A program made the position numbers and the translations under genes. Below, one piece after another: positions 56,271 to 64,000 of a DNA stretch of 64,000 nucleotides. The stretch is taken from the NCBI GenBank assembly GCA_963932145.1, contig OZ010574.1, positions 77,269,643 to 77,333,642 of the forward strand. The letters run 5' to 3'. Origin of the DNA: Acanthosepion lycidas (lineage: Eukaryota > Mollusca > Cephalopoda > Sepiida > Sepiidae). The stretch's first letter is position 1, and every line of letters starts with the position of its first letter. Under the pieces are notes generated by a model. The model saw nothing but the letters and a program-made list of their open reading frames with translations, did no database searches and was not told the origin of the DNA.

Positions 56271-59200
56271 GATTTCTAAAATAATGTGAGAGACCTATCC
56301 CAGGCCTCCTTTAACAATGTTTTCAATTGTTTCTTCACAACACATGTAAACTTTGTGCATACTTTTTCTGTAATTATATTTTCAACAATGCTTCTTGGAG
56401 TATAACACAGCTGGTCTGGGTTGATTTGGGGTCCTTCCCACACTGGTCAGCACTGCCACTAATCAACTGATGGTTATCTGCTGACTGCTTCAGTTTTTCA
56501 TCTGCTCAGCTGCATGTTGTGTTTTTTGATCACAGAGAACCGAAGATCAAATTTTGATTTGTACTTAAGTATTGAATTGTGGTGGAACCGTGTTATGAAA
56601 AAGACAAAGAATGTTTCCACTGGTGAAAATACAAATATCACAACAAATAACAAAGAAGGTTGCTGGGTTAATTTTCAGTTGGTTTATATAGTCGTTAATA
56701 CAACAAAGTTAACCCTTCCCATTAAACTTTCCACTGTGACACTGTGTTTCTTGCTTCTAACACTTAGAATGGGTTAAAACAAACACAAGGAATTAGTTTG
56801 GGACTTCTGTCGGCAGCAGGTTACATGGGGTTCAGCAGCTCCTCCTCCGTTGCTGCTGTTACATTTCATTTGCATCCCTTGCTCCAACTGCTGTCTTCAA
56901 CTAAGTGCTCAATTTATATGTATTTCGTTGACTCCTACTGAACCTCAAAGCTCATTAATTATTCATCAATTAATTATTTTCTTCAACCCTGGAGACATGA
57001 CACTAATGCTCAAACAAAGCAGTCAGCTATTTCAAGACAATAATTACTTTAACAATTTGCAATAATTCTTTTGTTAACAAACTTTTGAGCTTAAAAATTA
57101 TCTCTATGTCCTTTGACATAAAAGAATTTCATTTTGTTTTTTGACTTTCAAAATGATCGATTTTAAATCTTATTTTTTACATTTTGACTTTACTCAAATT
57201 TTTTCTTGGCAGACAATGACCTTCAAATGGCAAAGAATTTTCCTTGTTTCCTTGATACGGTCCAAAATATTCCAGAGTGGTCACATTTCTCGCCTGGCAA
57301 ATCTTTTTCGGATTAAATTTTACATCTCTAAAATATCAGATTGCTTACATCATCAGGCTGGTTATCTGAAAGAAAATTAAAAAAAAAAAAAAACATTTTT
57401 ATTTTCCTTCGCTTCATATTTCAATTCGTGTTTTCATTTTAATGTTTTTAATCTTTCTAATTCTATATGGGGGTTTCCACATGAACCCTTTTTAATTCTG
57501 AATTCATACTACCAGAGTCACAATAGTGTCACAGGAGTTTTAGTAAGCTGGTCAATAATGTGAAACTTGGAAAATCATGTAAAAATCATAAAACTTGCTG
57601 CTATATTGTAAGAATGTCATGTAGTCTACTATAATTGGTCCATATATAAAATATTCTTCACATTAATAGTGCAAATATCTTATGAATCACTTCATTAGTT
57701 TTATAAAGAAATTAGGAAAAACTTATAAGCGGATAATGATGTGAGATACAGTATTTGCATTTTTATGACATCTTTATTCTGTCATTGAAACCTTTTAAAG
57801 AATTTAATGTATATTATATATTGTACTGTCAAAATTCATTTATTTACGTTTGGAAAAAATATCGTTTATATATTCAATTACAGTGAATTCAAATCCAAAT
57901 ATTTAAAAAATATATTAAAAAAATCAAACTATGAACCAAATTAATTATATTTATTGAATAAAATTTTCATGATTAAAATGTAGTTTTTTTAGCATGAGTT
58001 ATTCGTCCCAAATAACTGATGAATTAACTCTTTATATAAGAACTCTGATAAAACCTAAGAGGAAATATTCATGTGACTTAAGAGGAAGCAATTACTGTCC
58101 AGTAATAAGAAAATGCAATGGGTGGAGCAAGAGTTGTTTCTTTAGTCACTTCCTATTTTGCTATTATTACAAGAGACCAAATTGTTAAGGACTACACAAT
58201 GGTGTAAGGCTTTTTTTCTTTTAGTATTTTTAAAAGTTTAAATCTAATCAAAATTTGTGTGAATCTCTGCATTGAACAAATGTTCAATTGACTGACTCAA
58301 GTTTCATGTCAAAATGCTCATCAAACCCAGATGCTTGATAAATTTATTGAAATTATTATCAAATCTCATATTTAAACTTTTCAGAACAAATGCTAATCCT
58401 AACTTTGAAATTGTTATCATATTAGAGTTTCATTAGAAACATAACAAAATTTTAAAATCAGTTAAAATATTTTTTCTTTTTCTTCTTTACTTTTAATTTG
58501 TTATCTAAGTAGCAGGCTTTGCCTGCTTGCTATCACTTTGCAAAGTAAGATATATTCCCTACTTGAAATCTTTGAAATAAAAAATTTTAAATGAACATTT
58601 CATTCATAAATTGGTTTGTAATGGAAAGTTTTACAAATAGGTGTCAACTTGTTGAAGGCCAAATAAAATGCAAATTTCAAAGATCTTTTCTGCACTATAT
58701 AAGACAATATTCATAAACAGAACTATTTTTGATATGAAAATCAAAATAATCCTTAAATAATGAGGGACAGTTAATTAATGAAATAAACTTTTTAAAAATC
58801 AATATGCAAATTACTTAAACCTGAAGAGTGATATTGCCTAGAAATAAATAATGTATAATACAGATACTGAGTTTTATGTACCTAGTGTGTAAATTACTTG
58901 AGTACTTTGTAATACTCTATTTATCATCTCTCAGTTGTGTCTCTGTCTTTGGGCAGAGTGCACTCAGGGGAGGCTCCGTCAAAGGAAAAAAAATTATACA
59001 GGACAGCTGCTCAAAGCCACACCCTCTCATTGCACCAGAGAAAGGGATCATTGTGAGGGGGCTCAAAGAATTTTTGTTCCTAGCCCAGGTGTATGTGCTT
59101 GGGATGCCCACATTAAATTGATCTTGTGTCACAATATGACTTTGTTGAGGGTCGAGTAAATACCAAATTACTATAAAGTAGAGCTGGAGCTTTTTAATCT

Positions 59201-59300
59201 CAGAATTCATGGGAGAATTGAGTTCCAATTTCGCATTTATTCATATATATTTTATAATATAGGTTTTACTTCATTAGCTATTATGTTTTGTGGAAAAATA
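56271..59300. other. Intergenic DNA, nothing recognised
   Basis: Two GC-richer patches (56280-56530 and 58930-59160) contain short open frames without recognisable domains. The segment 57150-57380 also has an open frame without a match. The remainder is AT-rich. Confidence 0.3.
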
Positions 59301-59703
59301 AGTGAAATTACCTGAGCTTATAGGGAGGCCGTTGGACGTGCAAACTGAGTGGTTGACAGATTCTAGTTTATCAAAGTGAGGCTGCTCCAAGGCACTGATT
59401 TTGTAGTCTTTTGTTAGTCGGAAAGAGTGGGATACACAGGTCTGCTCTTTGCTATTTTTCTTTTCCTTTTTTCTATCTTTTATTTTTTAAGAATGTCATT
59501 ACGTGAACAGTCGTTTTGCTTGCTCTTCTCTCTATTATTTGATCTCTGTTTAAAATTAGGTTGCGAGATTAGGCGTGTTTTGCAACACTTACTGCCAGAC
59601 CAACTTTGATTATCCTTGTGTCAAAGAAATTTTTGACATTTTACAAAACAATCCACTCCTGCCGTGTTACCTTCTTTCATTATTGTTCCTGCAGTGTGGT
59701 GAT
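59301..59703 (+). mobile_element. Possible BEL/Pao leader or LTR edge
   Basis: Directly precedes the BEL gag remnant. CTGCAGTGTGGTGATATGGC at about 59689-59708 could include a primer-binding region, but no LTR pair was found. Confidence 0.25.
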
Positions 59704-60596
59704 ATGGCGGCTAGCCAAGATGACTTGCTCGAGTGAATCTCTCTCTTAAATATGAAGATCAGTGGAAGGCTGAAGCTGTCATGTGGAGAGGATGTTACCA
59801 CTTGGTATATACTCTGTATTTTGAGGCCAAATATAGGAATATGTGACGGAGACCAAGATCTGCATGAGAAAACTGGAGCTCTCTCCTCATCTGAGAGTGA
59901 ATGGGAAAAGATTGAAAGGGATTGGCTGACTCACCAGTTCATAAGAAACTGGAAGAGCTTGACTCAACCCTATCTCCATCTCTGGTGCTTTCCTGGATCA
60001 GACTCCCTCTGTAAGTTCTGAATTTCCATCTAGGAGAGGTGTGTCCTCCTTTATTGTCAAACCTCCACAAGTGTAGATAGGCCCACCTTCAACAGTCTGG
60101 ATGTGGACAAAGACTACATAAGCTTCCAAAACTTCTTGTCTTGCTTTGAGCCCTGTGTGGCAGACATGGCTAATGATGCAGAGAAGCTGAATTTCTTAAA
60201 ATGTTCCCTCTCTGATAGACCCTTGCTGTTGATCAACCATTTGAGTGTGGTCAACAGGAATTACCAAATTGCTCTCAAAACTGAATACTTGAATGTGGAT
60301 GAAATCATCGACCAAGGACATGATTGACTACTGTCCAAAACGTGATAGGTTCTATTCTGACCTGAGGAATTTTTTATCGAGATCTACTTCACTTTTTGGT
60401 GAGCTGGGTAGCTCTTTTGCTTGCGACTTCTCTGACAATCTTTTAGCCAGAGCCCGCTTCATAGAGAAATTACTTTTTATCAAGTTTCCTAAAGAGGTGA
60501 AGGGAGAAGTAATTCAGCTGTGCAGAAGGTGGATAACACTATTGTCATCCATTTTATAAGAGACAGGCAGAACCATTAAGCAACTCCTTATTAAGG
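59704..60596 (+). pseudogene. BEL/Pao gag remnant
   Basis: It starts MAASQDDLLE at 59704 and then meets a stop. The recognisable part is 60103-60559. 'DKDYISFQNFLSCFEPCV' with 'AEKLNFLKCSL' and 'NRNYQIALKTEY' matches the BEL gag core (F...FE..V......EKF.YL). 'DRFYSDLRNFLSRSTSLFGEL' follows, then 'IKFPKEVKGEVIQLC', the next helical region. Frame changes occur at about 60300. Confidence 0.6.
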
Positions 60597-60733
60597 CAAG
60601 TGTAACCTGGATATAAGAGAGAGTATCTTATATCCGGGTTTCTCTTATATCCGGGTTTGGTCTATTTTGTTTACATTGACACAGGCTCTAATTTGGGACC
60701 AGAGAAAATCTCTCTTATATCCGGGTTACACTG
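60597..60733. mobile_element. pogo-like MITE inserted in the BEL element
   Basis: Terminal inverted repeats CA(A)GTGTAACC.GGATATAAGAGAGA (60597-60622) and TCTCTCTTATATCCGGGTTACACTG (60709-60733, in two parts) bound a 137-bp element. It has two inner copies of CTTATATCCGGGTTT. TA follows the right end. The body interrupts the BEL frame between gag and protease. Confidence 0.7.
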
Positions 60734-60739
60734 TACCTG

Positions 60740-61285
60740 ACTCTCCTCTCAAAGTTGATAGGTCCCCCACCCCCCGAGATTTTGAAATGCTTCTATTTCA
60801 AGTTGCCTTTGATTTTCAGGCATCTGAGGGGGCCTTATGTAATCTGTCTCCTATCATATGCATTACCTTCAGTAGAAATGGCAAAACTTTTCACCAAATG
60901 TTTGGATACAGGGAGTGGCCGTACATATATTTCTGGGGATGTGTTGCTCCCATTGGGCTGCTTGGAGTTGTTCAGTCTTGATTGTAACCTGAGGCTGTTA
61001 ACGCTTCTGGAAGAGTGTGAGAGGAGGTTTATGGAGGTGATTCTGGAGACTGATTTGGGCACCAGTCATGTGCGGCCATTCCCGGTTCTGGTGGATGAAG
61101 CATTGGATTTGTTGGTTTGGGTATCCCAACTGAACACCCTGCTGGATAATTTTCAGAAGGCCAACTACTCCCTTGCTGGGAGGTTTGACCAAGGTACCAG
61201 CATTGTATCTATCAGGGGTATAGTTGGGCTTGATCTTGTTCGGCATTTGCAGTTAGTACCCTATTTTCAAGGTTGAGCTTTTTCC
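60740..61285 (+). pseudogene. BEL/Pao aspartic protease region
   Basis: The open frame 60755-61276 contains 'DTGSGRTYISGDVLLPLG' (about 60904-60957), the active-site block of BEL-type proteases. It continues with 'GTSHVRPFPVLVDE' and 'LAGRFDQGTSIVSIRGIVGL'. The catalytic Asp-Thr-Gly is intact. The start of the frame is lost to the MITE. Confidence 0.75.
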
Positions 61286-62575
61286 GTTCTGGTAGGACTT
61301 ATTTCCTTTGGAGAGGTGGAATCTTTTTACACAACTGATCAATCAGCGGCTGGTGAAAATAATTGTCTTCCTTTCCATCCAGTGCACTGCCCCAGTGAAG
61401 TCTTCTCAATTGTGCTTTGTGTTGGAGTCCAAAGGAACTTATGCAAACCGCTTGGGAGATTTATTTCCTGACAGTCAAATGAAGTGGGGACTGGAACTAA
61501 TGTTTAGCACTGAGTCCCTAAGGCTCCCTAAGCAGGAAGATGTTTTGGATTATGACAAAGAAAAGATATGACAGTTTCAGAAATCTATTGTTCTGAGGGA
61601 CACTAAGTATTATGTATGGCTGCCTTGGCATACAAAGAAACTGGCTCAGGTTCCTTCAAACCATGCAGTATCCTTGCACATTTTGAATTTGAACAGTGTA
61701 GGCCAAAACTTGAAGAAGAGAGGAATTTATCAGGAATATTTGGAAGTATTTAATCAGCAGGAACAAGATGGAATCATCAAAAAGATCTTTGTGTTTCCTA
61801 ATCGCTTTAAGAACTATACTTTGATCCCACATCGACCCATCATGAAGACTGACACCACTTCTACTACCAAAATGTGACTGGTGTTTAACTGCAGCTTAAA
61901 GTTTGGCAATTCTGTCTTATTGAATGTGGCTGCTTATCCAGGAATATGACTGGTGATATGCTGAAATTGCTGCTCCCTTTCTGAATGGATATCAAGAAGG
62001 CCTTTTTAATGGTTTGCCTTGAACTGAAGGCTAACAAGAACAGATTCTGCTTTTTCCTTAAAGATGGTAATAGCTGTGCTGCTTCCGCTATTCCAACATT
62101 ATCTTTGGGTTCACCTGCAGCCCCTTTATACTGAGTTGTATAATGTAGTACCATGATGCTGACCAATTTCCCTTTGACTCATGTCAGTCAATGATGGAGA
62201 ATAATTTTATGTGGACAACTTAGTAATGACTGAGGAAGATCCTGCAAAGCTGCTTGAACTGTATTCCTTTTCCAGGGAGTGACTGCAAGGATGGGTTTAA
62301 GCTGCAGTCTTGCAGCTTCTGTTGCCCTAATCACAGGGATAAGACTCGATGGTATCTTAAGTGCTCACAGTAGTGAGTGGAAGAAAGTTACCGGTACTGT
62401 CCCCTCTTGGAGAAAATTTGCATGGCTCCTATTTCATGTAGTCCTGATGCTGCAACCAAGAGACAGATCCTTTCTGAGTTGACCAAATTGTTTGACCCCT
62501 TGTCTCTCTGTCTCCCTGTGACCTTGCGGAGTCGGCTTCTCATTGGTGGATTGTGGAAGAAAGGGTTGGGATGAG
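61286..62575 (+). pseudogene. BEL/Pao reverse transcriptase region
   Basis: Blocks occur in BEL order: 'YYVWLPWHTKKLAQVPSNHA' (about 61608-61667), 'YQEYLEVFNQQEQDGIIKKI' (61728-61787), 'LIPHRPIMKTD' (61821-61853) and 'VFNCSLKFGNSVLLNV' (61881-61928; family V.FDASA.....SLND). The polymerase box FYVDNLVMTEEDPAKLLEL has YVDN at 62208-62219. Stops occur at 61571, 61875 and later. Confidence 0.7.
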
Positions 62576-62910
62576 ACAAGCAGGTTTTGGAGGAGTTCAA
62601 GTCTTAATGGCGGGGTCTTGCACAGGACCTCTCCAGCCTGAGTTCCATTCACTTCAATTGGTGGGCACTTGGAGAGCACCAGACCGGTGACTTGTTTGTA
62701 TTCTGCGATGCTTTGAGGGAGGCATATGGGTTTGCTGCTTATGTAGTGCAAAGACTAAAGTTGCTCCCTTAAAGAGTAAGACGCTTCCTACTCTGGAGCT
62801 GTTGGTATATCTGTGTTTAAAGTGTCTGCCTGTTATCTTTAACAGCTACAAGGACTTTCTACCTTCCAAGTTGTACGTGGCAATGGATGCCCATGTTGTG
62901 AAAAAGACAG
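62576..62910 (+). pseudogene. BEL/Pao RNase H start, truncated
   Basis: 'LFVFCDALREAYGFAAYVVQ' (about 62694-62753) matches the BEL RNase H opening block ('FCDAS..AYGAV.Y'). 'LPTLELLVYLCLKCL' and 'YVAMDAHVV' follow. The element ends near 62910, where the SINE-like repeats begin. Integrase and 3' LTR are absent. Confidence 0.65.
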
Positions 62911-62920
62911 CTATATAAAA

Positions 62921-63028
62921 AATAGATTATTTCTTATTACTTTAAATATTATATCTAGTGAATACATGTGTTTAAGTAGACATCCCTGCTTTTTAAACAA
63001 GTATAAATCTATGCTTACTGGCCTGTGC
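62921..63028 (-). repeat. Inverted copy of the SINE tail
   Basis: On the - strand, CACAGGCCAGTAAGCATAGA ... TTTAAAGTAATAAGAAATA matches the tail at 63525-63645 (CACAGGCCAGTAGACATAAA ...). It lies head-to-head with the copy that follows. Confidence 0.7.
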
Positions 63029-63029
63029 A

Positions 63030-63315
63030 TTGCTTGACTGTGGAAGCCTTCTGTGGCTGAGTAGTCTAAAAACATACTGGGCTTTATGGTAGTTTCTCCT
63101 ACAAGAGGGATGCAAGTTTGAACCTTGCAAGAAGACATATTTTCTTTATTAAGACTCTTGAATAAATGGATATAGGTTTACACTGTTTAAAAATCAGGAA
63201 TATTTGTTTAAATCTGCATATCCACTAAATATAACATTTAAAGTAATAAGAAATAAAGTTGGATTATAAATAAAATCCATTAATTCCTTAGAAATATAAT
63301 TGTTTACATTTCACA
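63030..63315 (+). repeat. tRNA-Leu-like SINE, copy 1
   Basis: The A-box region TGGCTGAGTAGTCTAA (63054-63069) and B-box AGTTTGAACC (63115-63124) sit in a head with a long variable arm, the class II tRNA (Leu/Ser) layout. The AT-rich tail contains AACATTTAAAGTAATAAGAA. Confidence 0.65.
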
Positions 63316-63389
63316 TATGAAAATAAAGTTAGCAGATATGACCTTTGAGGGATCTGAACAAAAGATGTGCATTTCTTACAGTAAGTAAA

Positions 63390-63710
63390 CTTTGCCTGAC
63401 TGTAAGATTTTCATGGCTGAGCAGTCTAAAGTACACTGGCTTTACAGTAGTTTCCCATACAATGGGGTGTAGATTCAAACCCTGCTGGAAGGCAAATTTT
63501 CTTTAGTAAGATTCTTGAATACACAGGCCAGTAGACATAAATTTACCCTGCTTAAAAAAAAACAGGGATATTTACTGAAACATATTGATCCACTAAAACA
63601 TGTGGATCCACTAAAATATAACATTTAAAGTAATAAGAAATAATGCTGGATTATAAATAAAATCTGTTAATTCTTTAGAAATTATTTTGTATATGTTTCA
63701 GATATAAAAA
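63390..63710 (+). repeat. tRNA-Leu-like SINE, copy 2
   Basis: TGGCTGAGCAGTCTAAA (63414-63430) and GATTCAAACCC (63472-63482) lie exactly 360 bp after their counterparts in copy 1. The tail includes a small duplication (TGATCCACTAAAACATG). Too diverged to be a working tRNA gene. Confidence 0.65.
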
Positions 63711-64000
63711 TATACATATCATTTAGTGTTAATCTTTCTGCTTGAAAGAGAAAGAATTGCATAGAAAAAGATGACTGTAGAGAATGTTGTCAGTAATTAA
63801 AACTTGATTCAACAAATTTAAGTGGAATGTGAATGCCTTTGTCTGACATGCTTGTTAATCATATAAACATTCATCACAAAAATGCCAACTTACAAATGAA
63901 GTGTGTACATAAAGCTCTTTTTCCAACAGCAAAATTAAATTCTGCTGTCACAAATTACCTGGCTATCTACAGATCCATTAATCATTCTATTGCAATGGTT
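63711..64000. other. End of window, nothing recognised
   Basis: AT-rich sequence without a recognised feature. Confidence 0.35.

Noticed and set aside
58930-59160. Possible exon in a GC-richer patch with overlapping open frames on both strands
   Set aside because: No recognisable domain and no supportive splice-site pair.
63396-63495. Functional tRNA-Leu gene
   Set aside because: Acceptor stem pairing is poor, the B box has changes, and a similar diverged copy lies 360 bp away with a shared tail, so a SINE is more likely.

Overview
This window is eukaryotic and AT-rich. It looks like an invertebrate animal genome, most probably a mollusc and plausibly a cephalopod. I infer that from the mix of Penelope-like, Ty3/Gypsy, BEL/Pao, CR1/Jockey-like LINE, Tc1 and pogo/Tigger remnants, from the dense microsatellites and long T homopolymers, and from one intron-split nuclear gene for a mitochondrial protein. 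No database search was possible, so the organism is an inference. There are no operons, ribosome binding sites, CRISPR arrays or bacterial signals.

The only convincing host gene is COX4 (cytochrome c oxidase subunit 4). It has four coding exons on the + strand between 44857 and 49416, all joined by phase-1 introns. Its first listed exon begins inside the 5' UTR, so at least one non-coding exon lies upstream. A CpG-bearing, CCAAT/TATA-like segment ending in a CAG|GTAAAG donor at 34074 is a candidate.

Layout. 0-1.3 kb: internally deleted Penelope-like element with a GIY-YIG domain. 3.6-4.1 kb: decayed LINE tail. 4.3-10.8 kb: two nested Gypsy elements. A has LTR, gag carrying an 80-bp mariner MITE, and pol; B (LTR, multiplied primer-site leader, gag, start of pol) is inserted into A. 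10.8-18.6 kb: a LINE ORF1 fragment that runs into a 7.3-kb satellite of 64-bp units containing a 2,929-bp higher-order duplication. 19.4-25.7 kb: LTR/leader pieces of several elements (D, E, C). 26.5-31.4 kb: a second GIY-YIG remnant, a Gypsy integrase fragment and a SCAN-like Gypsy gag. 34-49.6 kb: the COX4 unit, whose long first intron would contain a 1,321-bp pure pyrimidine tract, a Tc1 element and a Tigger remnant. 51-55 kb: LINE remnants on both strands and a perfect 30-bp hairpin. 59.7-62.9 kb: a decayed BEL/Pao element carrying a pogo-like MITE. 62.9-63.7 kb: tandem and inverted copies of a tRNA-Leu-like SINE.

Almost every transposon reading frame is broken by stops, frameshifts or lost catalytic residues, so the window is mostly a fossil record of insertions around one housekeeping gene. 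The points most worth a second look are the satellite apparently seeded from a LINE ORF1, the MADE1-like MITE, the repeated primer-binding leader of Gypsy B, the strand-biased T-tract domain that begins at the putative COX4 promoter, and the 5S rRNA-like sequence inside a COX4 intron.
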